The position numbers and the translations under genes were made by a program. 64,000 nt of DNA from an uncultured Pseudoflavonifractor sp. (lineage in GTDB: Bacteria > Bacillota > Clostridia > Oscillospirales > Oscillospiraceae), in assembly GCA_947651395.1 (NCBI GenBank), contig CANSYW010000008.1, positions 1 to 64,000 on the forward strand. Reading direction: 5' to 3'. Within the stretch, counting starts at the first letter, position 1; the number at the start of each line of letters is the position of its first letter. Positions 7,992-16,657 of the stretch are shown in pieces. The notes under the pieces were generated by a model. The model was given only the letters and a program-made list of their open reading frames with translations, made no database searches and was not told the DNA's origin.

Positions 7992-8263
7992 AGCCATATC
8001 ACGCTGCGCAGCGGGCTGATCGCTCGGTCGCTTTCCCTCCGACTCAGGCTGGTCTCAGGGGCCTGGGGCCCCTTCGCTCGCCTTCGCTCCAGTCCAAGCT
8101 CCCTCACAGCTCACTGCTCCGCGCTTAAGCGATATCACGCTGCGCAGCGGGCTGATCGCTCGGTCGCTTTCCCTCCGACTCAGGCTGGTCTCAGGGGCCT
8201 GGGGCCCCTTCGCTCGCCTTCGCTCCAGTCCAAGCTCCCTCGCAGCCCACTGCTCCGCGCTTA
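7992..8263 (-). repeat. Tandem pair of stop-anchored hairpin repeats (type A)
   Basis: Two near-identical copies of about 132 bp (7996-8127 and 8132-8263; period 136; about three mismatches) fill the sepF-divIVA gap. Read on the minus strand, each starts TAAGCGCGGAGCAG and ends CAGCGTGATAT. The TAA of the copy next to sepF is the sepF stop codon. Outer GGGCTG/CAGCCC and inner GGGGCC/GGCCCC arms can pair in the sepF-proximal copy. No credible reading frame is present. The ends match the repeats after hfq and dnaN, so this is a dispersed family. Confidence 0.85.
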
Positions 8264-8761
8264 GAAGTAGAGGCCGTTGTCCTCCAGCTCGTCCAGCAGG
8301 TTCCCCAGAATGTCCACGTTGTAGGGGGTGATGATGTAGGTGGAAAGGGCCACCTTCTTCACCTTGCCCTCCTGGGCATAGGAAGCGCCGGCCAGAAAGT
8401 CCAGGATCCGGCGGGACACGTCCTTGCTGGTCTGCTCCAGATTCAGCACCACAGTGCGCTTCTCCCGCAGATGATCGGCGATCTCGGCGGCGTTTTCAAA
8501 ACGCTCGGGCTTCACCAGCACCACCTGGAGCTGGGTGGTGGTGTGGATGTTCACCACCTTGTTGTTGCGCCGTTCCACCCGCTCGGTCCGCTCGGGGCGG
8601 TCAACGTCAAAAAAGCCGGCGGTATCCTGCTGGCGAGCGGTCTTGGCCCGGATCTCCGTACGGTCCAGGCGGCCTGTCCCCATGACGTCGAAGTCCTCGT
8701 AATCCTCCTCTTCGTCCTCATAGGGGCGGGCGATCCGCTTGATCTCGTCTAAAAGTCCCAT
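8261..8761 (-). CDS. sepF: Cell division protein SepF
   Basis: A 166-residue SepF. An N-terminal amphipathic helix (MGLLDEIKRIARP) for membrane binding is followed by an acidic linker and the conserved SepF domain (about 75-160, with VVLNLEQ and RRILDFLAGASYA). SepF polymerises and anchors FtsZ to the membrane, working beside or instead of FtsA. The start has AGGAGGAG upstream. It follows yggS by 31 bases, and its stop codon lies inside the end of a hairpin repeat. Confidence 0.96.
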   Translation of the reverse strand: MGLLDEIKRIARPYEDEEEDYEDFDVMGTGRLDRTEIRAKTARQQDTAGFFDVDRPERTERVERRNNKVVNIHTTTQLQVVLVKPERFENAAEIADHLREKRTVVLNLEQTSKDVSRRILDFLAGASYAQEGKVKKVALSTYIITPYNVDILGNLLDELEDNGLYF

Positions 8762-8792
8762 GGCTGGCTCCTCCTACAAATAGATTCTATCC

Positions 8793-9503
8793 TCACTCTG
8801 CCTTGGGGCGCATGGGGGGACGGGCGCCGAAAAGGGCGGTGCCCACCCGTACCAGAGTGGCCCCCTCCCGGACAGCGTCCATATAATCTCCGCTCATGCC
8901 CATAGACAGGCAATCCATATCAGCTTCATTATCGCCCATTTTCCGTTTTATGTCAACAAAAAGTTGACGCATTTTCCGGAAAAATCCTCGGTTGCCCTCT
9001 TCTCCCGCCACCGGCGGGATGGCCATCAGGCCCCGAAGACGTACGTTGGGAAGCTCCAAAGCCTTCCGGGCCAAGGCCCAGACAGCCTCGGGGGCCACAC
9101 CGGATTTGCTCTCCTCGCCCCCCACGTTGACCTCCAGCAGCACGTCCTGCACCAGTCCCAGTTTGGCGGCCTGTTTGTCGATTGCCTCCAGCAAATGCTC
9201 CGACCCCACCGATTCGATGAGATCCACCCGGCCCACCACCTTGTTGACCTTGTTGGTCTGAAGGTGGCCGATGAAGTGGAGTTTGGCGCCGGCATAGGCG
9301 TCGGCGTCCAGATGGGCCGTCATCTCCTGGACCCGGTTCTCTCCGCACACCGTGACGCCCGCGGCAATGGCGGCCCGGACGGTGTCGTCGCTCTGCACCT
9401 TGGTGGCCGCCACCAGGGTGATCTCACCGGGATCCCGTCCCACCTCCCGGGCGGCGGCGGCGATATTTTCCCTGACCTTACGGATATTTTCCTCTAATGA
9501 CAC
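8793..9503 (-). CDS. YggS/PROSC-family PLP homeostasis protein
   Basis: A 236-residue alanine-racemase-like TIM barrel protein that binds pyridoxal phosphate. The PLP lysine is in LVAATKV (about residue 35), and the GENRVQEM, FIGHLQTNK and SMGMSGDY motifs are all present. The family has no racemase activity and buffers free PLP. In Firmicutes it commonly sits just upstream of sepF, as here. Translation begins at GTG. Full length. Confidence 0.95.
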   Translation of the reverse strand: MSLEENIRKVRENIAAAAREVGRDPGEITLVAATKVQSDDTVRAAIAAGVTVCGENRVQEMTAHLDADAYAGAKLHFIGHLQTNKVNKVVGRVDLIESVGSEHLLEAIDKQAAKLGLVQDVLLEVNVGGEESKSGVAPEAVWALARKALELPNVRLRGLMAIPPVAGEEGNRGFFRKMRQLFVDIKRKMGDNEADMDCLSMGMSGDYMDAVREGATLVRVGTALFGARPPMRPKAE

Positions 9504-9542
9504 GGACGATCAGCTCTCTTTCTTTTGTTTTCCGGGGTTACG

Positions 9543-10778
9543 TTATTGTACGATCTTTCCGTCCCAGATCTCTTCACTGGCCACGATCACCGGATCTCCC
9601 GCCCGGAGGACCAGCTTTTCCTCCTTTACGGCGGCATCCTGGCTCAGCACCGGCTCCACCAGATAGAAGTCCTCTCCCTGAGCCAGCACGTTGACGCTCT
9701 TGCGCTCCGCCTTGATCCCCACCTGGACGTAGACCACGCTCTGGCCCTCCTCCATCCGCACCGCCGCGGTGGGCACCCGGAGCCCTTGCCGCTCCTCAAA
9801 GACCAGCTCCACCGTCTGGCGGCGCAGAAGGGTCACATCGGAGAGATAGCGGTGGGAGGAGAGGATCACGGCGACGCTGCCGTTTTCCGGCGCGCTGATG
9901 CGCTCCACCGTCATATCCACCTCTCCCGCCCAGTCCCGGGAAAAGCGGACGGTGACCGTCCTCCCCTCGGTGAGCCGGCGGGCGCTCTCCTCCGGGAGGG
10001 TGCAGGCAAAATACCAGGTGGAATCCGTAATGAGCTTGCCCAGGCTCTCCTCGCCCACCGGCAGGGCCTGCTGCTCCAGCGCCGAGAGCTTGGACGGGCT
10101 CAGCGTCTCCAGCCGGTCGGGGGTCAGAACGGTCTCATAGCCGTCCACCTGGCCGGAGAACACGCCGCTCTGAGACACGGTGACCCGCCCCACGTCCCTG
10201 GTCTGGGCCCGAAGGCTCTCCATCTCCGCCTGGGCGTTTTGAAGGGCGGCGGAGAGGGCTCCAGCGTCGCCGTAGCGCTGCGCCTGTTGGTAGACCGCGC
10301 TTTTAAAGGTGGAGCTCTGGCTCTCCAGCCTGGTGAAATCCCCGGCCGCCACAGCGGTGCGCAGGGTCACCAGGGCGTCCAGCACCCGCTCCCGGGAGGT
10401 CTCCTCCTGACCGCTCTCCCCGGCGGCGGCAATGGCCTGGGTGAGCTGCTCGGTCTCCGCCTGGAGATCCTCCAGCCTCTGGGAGCGCTCCAGGGCAAGC
10501 TGATCGGCATAAAGGTAGGCCACCGTGGCCCCCGCCGACACCTTTTCCCCCTCCACGGGGAGAAGCCGCACAATATCGCCCCCGGAGCCGGAGAGGGTCT
10601 GCTCCTGGCGGATCAGATAGCCCACGGTCTCCATGGTATCGTCCACGGCGTAGGAGTAAGCCTGCACCGTGGGATAGGGATCCCGCAGTCCCCGCCAGGC
10701 GGCCCCCGCGAAGTAGGCCAGGATGGCAAAGAGCATCAGGATCATTACGATTCGATTGATAACGGCGCCTTGCTTCAT
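9543..10778 (-). CDS. HlyD-like membrane-fusion/adaptor protein
   Basis: A 411-residue protein with one N-terminal transmembrane segment (about 8-27), then a split biotinyl/lipoyl-type hairpin (EGEKVSAGATVAYLYA, about 75-90). A helical stretch (about 95-215) and a C-terminal beta-barrel region complete the HlyD/membrane-fusion architecture. In the same operon downstream are yggS, sepF and divIVA, 39 bases away. No ABC or RND partner is near, so a role in export is unproven; clostridial genomes place similar proteins in this cluster, suggesting an envelope or division role (inference). Confidence 0.72.
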   Translation of the reverse strand: MKQGAVINRIVMILMLFAILAYFAGAAWRGLRDPYPTVQAYSYAVDDTMETVGYLIRQEQTLSGSGGDIVRLLPVEGEKVSAGATVAYLYADQLALERSQRLEDLQAETEQLTQAIAAAGESGQEETSRERVLDALVTLRTAVAAGDFTRLESQSSTFKSAVYQQAQRYGDAGALSAALQNAQAEMESLRAQTRDVGRVTVSQSGVFSGQVDGYETVLTPDRLETLSPSKLSALEQQALPVGEESLGKLITDSTWYFACTLPEESARRLTEGRTVTVRFSRDWAGEVDMTVERISAPENGSVAVILSSHRYLSDVTLLRRQTVELVFEERQGLRVPTAAVRMEEGQSVVYVQVGIKAERKSVNVLAQGEDFYLVEPVLSQDAAVKEEKLVLRAGDPVIVASEEIWDGKIVQ

Positions 10779-10798
10779 GGGCGGTTCTCTCTTTCTGC

Positions 10799-11076
10799 TG
10801 TCACGCTGTGAGCCGGGCTGACGCTTCGGGATCTAACTCCTCCGTCTGCGCAAAATTCCTCCGGGGCTTTCGCCCCGCCGCAATTTCGCTCCGCTTTGTC
10901 GTTAGCCCCTCAGCAGCCCCTCTCTCCGCGCTTCTTATGTCACGCTGTGAGCCGGGCTGACGCTTCGGGATCTAACTCCTCCGTCTGCGCAAAATTCCTC
11001 CGGGGCTTTCGCCCCGCCGCAATTTCGCTCCGCTTTGTCGTTAGCCCCTCAGCAGCTCGTCTCTCCGCGCTTCTTA
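10799..11076 (-). repeat. Tandem pair of stop-anchored hairpin repeats (type B)
   Basis: Two copies of 139 bp (10799-10937 and 10938-11076) differ at about three positions and fill the gap between hfq and the HlyD-like gene. On the minus strand each starts TAAGAAGCGCGGAGAG and ends CACAGCGTGACA; the first TAA is the hfq stop codon. Nested complementary arms are visible, including CTAAC/GTTAG (10972-10976 with 11040-11044) and GGGGC-tttc-GCCCC at the tip (11002-11015). Ends are shared with the type A pair, and the interior with the copy at 37639-37785. Confidence 0.87.
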
Positions 11077-11301
11077 TGTATCAGGGTCCAGGTCGATCGG
11101 GTGTGCGGGCACTATGGTGGAGATGGCGTGCTTATAGATGATCTGTTGCTTTCCGTCGGTGTCCAGCACCACCACGAAAGCGTCAAAGCCGATGATCGTC
11201 CCCCGCATCTGAAAGCCGTTCATCAGAAACATGGTGACGCTCTCCTGGGCGCGGCGGGCACGGGCGAGAAACAGGTCTTGCAGGTCGTTGTTCTTTGGCA
11301 T
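11074..11301 (-). CDS. hfq: RNA chaperone Hfq
   Basis: A 75-residue Hfq with both Sm motifs: Sm1 (about 10-45, including [13 protein letters not shown]) and Sm2 (YKHAIST, the usual YKHAIS signature). It forms a hexameric ring that binds small RNAs and A/U-rich mRNA. The start is the ATG at 11301, nine bases after AAGGA; the ATG at 11310 abuts that site. A TATAAT at about 11337-11342 suggests its own promoter after mutL. The stop is the first codon of the adjoining repeat. Confidence 0.95.
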   Translation of the reverse strand: MPKNNDLQDLFLARARRAQESVTMFLMNGFQMRGTIIGFDAFVVVLDTDGKQQIIYKHAISTIVPAHPIDLDPDT

Positions 11302-11373
11302 ATGGAACATTCCTTTCTCTATTAGAATGTTACCATATTATACCAATTTTAGGACGAAATCCGTCGTTTCCTG

Positions 11374-13335
11374 TCAGACCCGCTTGAACTGTTTTTCCAG
11401 GGCGCCTCTGGTGAGCTCAATGGCCACGGGGCGGCCGTGGGGGCAGTATTTCACTTCCCCGGACATTACCGCTTTGGCCACCCGCTCCAGCTCCTGGGCC
11501 CCGGACTTCCAGCCCCCCTTGATGGCCGCCTTGCAGGCCATGGTGTGGAGCACCGCGTCCCGGCGCTCCTGATAGCCGGTGGAGCCGGTGAGGGCCAGCT
11601 TATCGGCGATCTCGGTGAGGGTGGCCTCCACCTCGCCCGGAGAGACGTAGTCGGGCGCCGCGCGCACCACCAGGGAGCCTCCGCCGAAGTCTCCCAGGTC
11701 AAAGCCCAGCCGATCCAGCTCCTCCAGGTTCTCCAGCAGCACGGCGGCCTCCTCGGGGGCGGGGGTGAAGACCTCAGGGGCAAGAAGGGTCTGGGACATG
11801 GGCAGATAGTCCTGCGCGCGCATTCTGTCAAAGTTGATCCGCTCGTGGGCGGCGTGCTTGTCGATGAGCAGGGCCTTTTCCCCCTGCTCCACCACGATGT
11901 AGGTGTGGAAGAGCTCTCCCGCCACCCGCCAGGGGAGCTCCTGCTCCTCCTCGGTCAGGGGGGGAAGCGGGGCGCCCTCGCCCCGCTCCACGGGCGGGGC
12001 GGCCTGTTCCTCGGCGGGGATGGCCCGCTCCACAGACGGGATAGCCCGCTCCGCAGGTGGGGTGGCCCGCTCCGGGGATGGGGGTGCGGCAGGACTCATG
12101 GGGATCTCCCTGTGGGGCAGGGCGCCCTCGCCCTGCCTGTCCCTTTCAGGGGCAGGGGGGGGCGGCGGGGCCTGGAGGACAGAGGGTGGGTTCTTCAGGA
12201 CAGGGGGCCGGTTTTTCTGTCCCGGCGGGACAGTAAGAGCCGTCTGCGCTGTCCCTTTGTTGGTAAAATCATGGAGGGGCAGGGAGGTCTGCCGGCCCTC
12301 GATCACGGGAGCCCTGGGCTTGTCCACCACGGCGGCGGGCCGGGATCTGTCGGCGTCCAGCGCAGAGAGCACGGCGTAGTACACCGCCGAGAAGACCTGC
12401 CGCTCGGCGCCGAATTTTACCTCCTGCTTGGTGGGGTGGACGTTCACGTCCACCCCGGAGAGCTTCATCTCCAGGTGGAGCACACAGCCGGGGAACTTAC
12501 CCACCATTTTCTGGTTGGCATAGGCCTGCTCCAGGGCGGCGGTCATGGTCTTGCTCCTGACCCACCGGCCGTTGACAAAGAAAAACTGATAGCCTCTGGT
12601 GCCCCGGCAGCAGGTGGGCAGGGAGGTGAAGCCGGTGACTCTGATATCCTCGCCGCTGCCCTCCACCGGCACGAAGCCCAGGGCCATATCCCGGCCCAGC
12701 ACGGCGTACAGGGCGCTGCGAAGCTGGCCGTCCCCGGGGGTGAGCAGCTCCTGACTGCCGTCCCGGATAAACTTGAAGGAGACCTCGGGATGGGCCAGGG
12801 CCTGCCGCTGGACCACCGCCAGGCAGGCGGCGCCCTCGGCGGCGTCCTTCTTCATAAACTTCAGCCGGGCGGGGGTGTTGTAAAAGAGATCCCGCACCAG
12901 AAGGGTAGTGCCCACCGGGCACCCCGCCTCCTCCGGGGGTTGGCTCTCCCCCCCTATCATGGAAAAGGAGGTGCCCAGCGCGTCCTCCTGCCGGCGGGTG
13001 AAGATCTCCAGCCGGGACACCGCGGCGACGGCGGCCAGGGCCTCCCCCCGGAAGCCCAGGGTGCCGATGGCCTCCAGGTCATATTCGTTTTTGATCTTGG
13101 AGGTGGCGTGGCGCAGAAAGGCCACCGGCACCTCCTCGGGGGCGATGCCGCAGCCGTCGTCGGTGACCCGCACCAGGGTCATGCCCCCGTGCTGGATCTC
13201 CACGGTGACCGCATGGGCCCCCGCGTCCACGGCGTTTTCGCACAGCTCCTTGACCACGCTGGCGGGACGCTCCACCACCTCGCCGGCGGCGATCAGGTCG
13301 GCCACATGGGCCGAGAGCTGTTCAATATGGGGCAT
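11374..13335 (-). CDS. mutL: DNA mismatch repair protein MutL
   Basis: A 653-residue MutL. The N-terminal GHKL ATPase (about 1-320) has the AAGEVVERPASVVKEL, DDGCGI and GFRGEAL motifs. A Pro/Glu-rich linker (about 350-460) with repeated PxxERA units follows, then the C-terminal dimerisation/endonuclease domain. The metal site reads DKHAAHERINFD, a variant of DQHA(X)2E(X)4E in which the last Glu is Asp; ACKAAI and CPHGRP are also present, so nicking activity is likely. The start at 13335 has AAAGGAGG upstream; the longer frame overlaps the CPBP gene. It lies downstream of mutS with a protease gene in between. Confidence 0.96.
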   Translation of the reverse strand: MPHIEQLSAHVADLIAAGEVVERPASVVKELCENAVDAGAHAVTVEIQHGGMTLVRVTDDGCGIAPEEVPVAFLRHATSKIKNEYDLEAIGTLGFRGEALAAVAAVSRLEIFTRRQEDALGTSFSMIGGESQPPEEAGCPVGTTLLVRDLFYNTPARLKFMKKDAAEGAACLAVVQRQALAHPEVSFKFIRDGSQELLTPGDGQLRSALYAVLGRDMALGFVPVEGSGEDIRVTGFTSLPTCCRGTRGYQFFFVNGRWVRSKTMTAALEQAYANQKMVGKFPGCVLHLEMKLSGVDVNVHPTKQEVKFGAERQVFSAVYYAVLSALDADRSRPAAVVDKPRAPVIEGRQTSLPLHDFTNKGTAQTALTVPPGQKNRPPVLKNPPSVLQAPPPPPAPERDRQGEGALPHREIPMSPAAPPSPERATPPAERAIPSVERAIPAEEQAAPPVERGEGAPLPPLTEEEQELPWRVAGELFHTYIVVEQGEKALLIDKHAAHERINFDRMRAQDYLPMSQTLLAPEVFTPAPEEAAVLLENLEELDRLGFDLGDFGGGSLVVRAAPDYVSPGEVEATLTEIADKLALTGSTGYQERRDAVLHTMACKAAIKGGWKSGAQELERVAKAVMSGEVKYCPHGRPVAIELTRGALEKQFKRV

Positions 13336-13355
13336 GTCCTCGCCTCCTTTCAGAT

Positions 13356-14045
13356 TCATGGGGCAGCAATCAGGATCACGCCGTTGAGGGCTCCGTGAAG
13401 GACCACGCCGCTCCAGACGCTGCCCCCGTTGTCATAGCACCAGGTCAGGGCCAGAGACATGGGCAGATAGAGCAGCCCCAACAGCAGATAGCGGGGGTCG
13501 GAAAAGTCCAGGGCGTATCGCCACACCTGGGCCAGAGCGTACAGCGGCACACACACCAGATAGGCCAGCACCCGGCTGTACCCCCGCAGATTTCCGAACA
13601 CCAGGCCCCGGAAGAGCACCTCCTCCACCAGGGGGATGAGCAGCACCACCAGCACCAGGGTCGGGATGGGGGCGGCGGCATACTCCGCGGCGTACTGGGC
13701 CCCGATGGGGTCGGCCACCGGGAAGGGAAGGCGCCCCATCAGAACGTAGAGGCCTCCCGCCGCAAAAAGTCCCACCGCCAGCCCGAAGAGGTTTTCCGGC
13801 AGCCAGTTCAGAAGCTCCTGAAAATCCCGCTTTAAAAAGCTCCAGAACAAAAGCAGGGAGAGGGTGAACAAAAGGGCGTAATAGAGCACATTGGCCTCGG
13901 CCACCAGGGGCTCTCCCTCTCCGGAGATCACCCGCTGGGCCCAGGCGTTCAGGTGGGGAAATACCAGCAGGTAAAGGGCAAAAAATACCAGGCCCCGGCT
14001 CCGCTCCGAGGCGGTCATCTGTGTTTTCCATGTCCGGCGGAACAT
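13356..14045 (-). CDS. CPBP-family intramembrane metalloprotease
   Basis: A 229-residue polytopic membrane protein with about seven hydrophobic helices. The Abi/CAAX-protease (Rce1-like) motifs are EEVLFRG (about residues 168-174) and a later VVLHGALNG His. These proteins are glutamic-type intramembrane endopeptidases of mostly unknown substrate. The ATG at 14045 has AAAGGAGG nine bases upstream; the longer frame would overlap mutS. It is wedged between mutS (14 bases upstream) and mutL (20 bases downstream), so it is co-transcribed with mismatch repair, an unusual partner. Confidence 0.88.
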   Translation of the reverse strand: MFRRTWKTQMTASERSRGLVFFALYLLVFPHLNAWAQRVISGEGEPLVAEANVLYYALLFTLSLLLFWSFLKRDFQELLNWLPENLFGLAVGLFAAGGLYVLMGRLPFPVADPIGAQYAAEYAAAPIPTLVLVVLLIPLVEEVLFRGLVFGNLRGYSRVLAYLVCVPLYALAQVWRYALDFSDPRYLLLGLLYLPMSLALTWCYDNGGSVWSGVVLHGALNGVILIAAP

Positions 14046-14059
14046 CGGGCCAGCCTCCT

Positions 14060-16657
14060 TTACAGTTCCTTTTTCCACTGGTAGATGAGATTCATGGCCT
14101 CAATGGGCGTCAGGGTATCCACATCCACCGCCCGGAGCTTGTCGGCCAGGGCCAGCGCCCCCATGTCCTCCAGGGAGAACTGGGCCTGGCCGGTCTGGGC
14201 CGGAACCTCCGGGCCGTCCCGCTCCGGGCGGAAGCCCTGGGACTCCAGCTCGGCCAGGATCACCTTTGCCCGGGAAATGACCTTTTCCGGCACCCCCGCC
14301 AGCTTGGCCACCTCAATGCCGTAGCTGGCGGCGGCGGGGCCGGGGACGATCTTGCGCAGAAAGAGCACGTCGTCCTTCTTCTTTTTGGCGGCGATGTTGT
14401 AGTTCTTCACACCCGGGATCTCCCCCGCCAGGGCGGTGAGCTCGTGGTAGTGGGTGGCGAAGAGGGTCTTGCAGCCCAGCCGCTTCTGATCGGCGCAGTA
14501 TTCCAGCACCGCCCGGGCAATGGCCATGCCGTCGTAAGTGGAGGTGCCCCGGCCGATCTCGTCCAGGATGAGCAGACTCTTGGCGGTGGCGTTTTTCAGC
14601 AGCTCGGCCACCTCGTTCATCTCCACCATAAAGGTGGACGCTCCCGCGGAGAGGTCGTCGCTGGCCCCAATGCGGGTAAACACCCGATCCACAATGCCGA
14701 TCCGGGCGGATCTGGCGGGGACAAAGGAGCCCATCTGGGCCATGAGGACAATGAGAGCCACCTGGCGCATGTAGGTGGATTTGCCCGCCATGTTGGGGCC
14801 GGTGATAATGGCGCACAGGTTCTCCCTGCCGTCCATATGGGCGTCGTTGGGCACAAAGAGCGCGCCCTTGGCCGCCTTCTCCACCACCGGGTGGCGGCCC
14901 TCCACAATGTCAATGGCGTCGGAGAGATCCACCTGGGGCATGCAGTAGCCGTTCTCGGCGGCCACCCGGGCAAAGGAGCACAGCACGTCCACCTGGCCCA
15001 CCGCCGCCGCCGAACGCTGCACCGCGCCCACCTGCTCCGCCGCGCGCTGACGCACCTGGCAGAAGAGCTGATACTCCAGGGCGGTGAGCTGATCCTGAGC
15101 GGTGAGGATGGTGTGCTCCATATCCTTGAGCTCGGGGGTGATATACCGCTCGCAGTTGACCAAGGTCTGCTTGCGGATGTAGTTGTCGGGAATGGGAACG
15201 GTGTTGGACTTGGAGACCTCGATGTAATAGCCAAAGACCTTGTTGAAGCCCACCTTCAACCGCTGGATGCCCGTCTTTTCCCGCTCCTGGGCCTCCATGG
15301 CGGCCACCATGTCCTTGCCGCCGGTGAGGATCCCCCGGAGCCGGTCCACCTCGGCGTCATAGCCCGCCCGGATGAAGCCGCCCTCCCGGACGGAGAAGGG
15401 GGGCTCGTCCACAAAGGCGGCGTCGATGCACCCTCTCAGCTCGCCCAGGTCGTCCAGATTCTCCCGGAGGATCCCCAGCAGGGCGGAGGGGAAGGGGGTG
15501 AGCAGAGCTCTGAGCTCGGGGAGCCTGCCCAGCCCACGGCTGAGGGCCACCATATCCCGGCCCCCGGCGGTGCCGTAGACCACCCGGCCGATGAGCCGCT
15601 CCAGGTCGGTGATCTCCCGGAGGGTGCGAGAGAGCTCCTGCCGGGCCACGGAATCGTTCACCAGGTCGCTCACCGCCCCCTGGCGCTTGCTGATCTGGGC
15701 CGGGGAGAGGAGGGGCCGCTCCAGCCAGGCGCGGATGAGCCGGTGGCCCATGGGGGTGCAGGTCTTGTCCAGCACCCACAGCAGGCTGCCCTTTTTGTCC
15801 CCGCCCCGAAGGGTCTCGGTGAGCTCCAGATTCCGCCGGGCGGTGAGATCCAGCTCCATAAACTCCCCGGCGGTGTAGCAGTTCACCTCCGCCAGGTGGG
15901 AGAGATCGGTCTTCTGGGTCTCGTAGAGGTAGAGCATGAGGGCTCCCACCGCCTGCTCCACCGCCTGACCGGGGAGGGCGCAATCCACGCCGAACTGCTT
16001 CTCCACCGCCTGACGGGCCCGATCCGGGTCAAAGCCCGCCGGGCCGCCCTCCTCCACCCGGCAGTTGAGCCGGCGGCGGAGAAATACTCCCAGGGCCTCG
16101 TCCTCAGCCCCCTGGTGGGAGAGGAGCACCTCCCGGGGAGAGAAGCGGCCCAATTCGTTTTCCACATGCTCCCGCCAGCCGGAGCCCTCAAAGCCGGTGG
16201 CGGAGACCTCTCCGGTGGAGAGGTCGGCAAAGCACAGTCCCGCCGACTCCCCCTCCAGGCACAGCGCGCACAGGAAGTTGTTCTTCCCCTCCTCCAGCAT
16301 GGTCTCCTCGATGACGGTGCCGGGGGTGACGATGCGGATGATGTCCCGCTCCACCAGGCCCTTGGCCTCGGCGGGATCCTCCATCTGCTCGCAGATGGCC
16401 ACCTTATAGCCCCTGGCGATGAGCCGGGAGATGTAGGCCTCGGCGGCGTGGTAGGGCACCCCGCACATGGGGGTGCGCTCCTCGGCGGGCCGGTTCCGGT
16501 CCCGGCTGGTGAGGGTGAGCTCCAGCTCCTTGGAGGCCGTCTTGGCGTCCTCGTTGAACATCTCGTAGAAGTCTCCCAGCCGGAAAAAGAGCAGACAGTC
16601 CGGATGGTCGGCCTTGATCCTGTTGTATTGGAGCATCATGGGAGTGCCTTCGGGCAT
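14060..16657 (-). CDS. mutS: DNA mismatch repair protein MutS
   Basis: An 865-residue MutS. The mismatch-binding domain begins near residues 10-40, with FRLGDFYEMF containing the Phe-x-Glu that stacks on the mismatch. The connector, lever and clamp domains follow, then the ATPase (about 600-800) with Walker A GPNMAGKST and Walker B LLILDEIGRGTSTYDG. The C-terminal dimerisation tail is present. The ATG at 16657, with AGAGGTG upstream, is preferred to the GTG three codons earlier. It starts the mutS-CPBP-mutL run. Confidence 0.97.
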   Translation of the reverse strand: MPEGTPMMLQYNRIKADHPDCLLFFRLGDFYEMFNEDAKTASKELELTLTSRDRNRPAEERTPMCGVPYHAAEAYISRLIARGYKVAICEQMEDPAEAKGLVERDIIRIVTPGTVIEETMLEEGKNNFLCALCLEGESAGLCFADLSTGEVSATGFEGSGWREHVENELGRFSPREVLLSHQGAEDEALGVFLRRRLNCRVEEGGPAGFDPDRARQAVEKQFGVDCALPGQAVEQAVGALMLYLYETQKTDLSHLAEVNCYTAGEFMELDLTARRNLELTETLRGGDKKGSLLWVLDKTCTPMGHRLIRAWLERPLLSPAQISKRQGAVSDLVNDSVARQELSRTLREITDLERLIGRVVYGTAGGRDMVALSRGLGRLPELRALLTPFPSALLGILRENLDDLGELRGCIDAAFVDEPPFSVREGGFIRAGYDAEVDRLRGILTGGKDMVAAMEAQEREKTGIQRLKVGFNKVFGYYIEVSKSNTVPIPDNYIRKQTLVNCERYITPELKDMEHTILTAQDQLTALEYQLFCQVRQRAAEQVGAVQRSAAAVGQVDVLCSFARVAAENGYCMPQVDLSDAIDIVEGRHPVVEKAAKGALFVPNDAHMDGRENLCAIITGPNMAGKSTYMRQVALIVLMAQMGSFVPARSARIGIVDRVFTRIGASDDLSAGASTFMVEMNEVAELLKNATAKSLLILDEIGRGTSTYDGMAIARAVLEYCADQKRLGCKTLFATHYHELTALAGEIPGVKNYNIAAKKKKDDVLFLRKIVPGPAAASYGIEVAKLAGVPEKVISRAKVILAELESQGFRPERDGPEVPAQTGQAQFSLEDMGALALADKLRAVDVDTLTPIEAMNLIYQWKKEL

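Noticed and set aside
7996-11076. CRISPR array
   Set aside because: Only two long, nearly identical units per locus with no unique spacers, and no cas genes.
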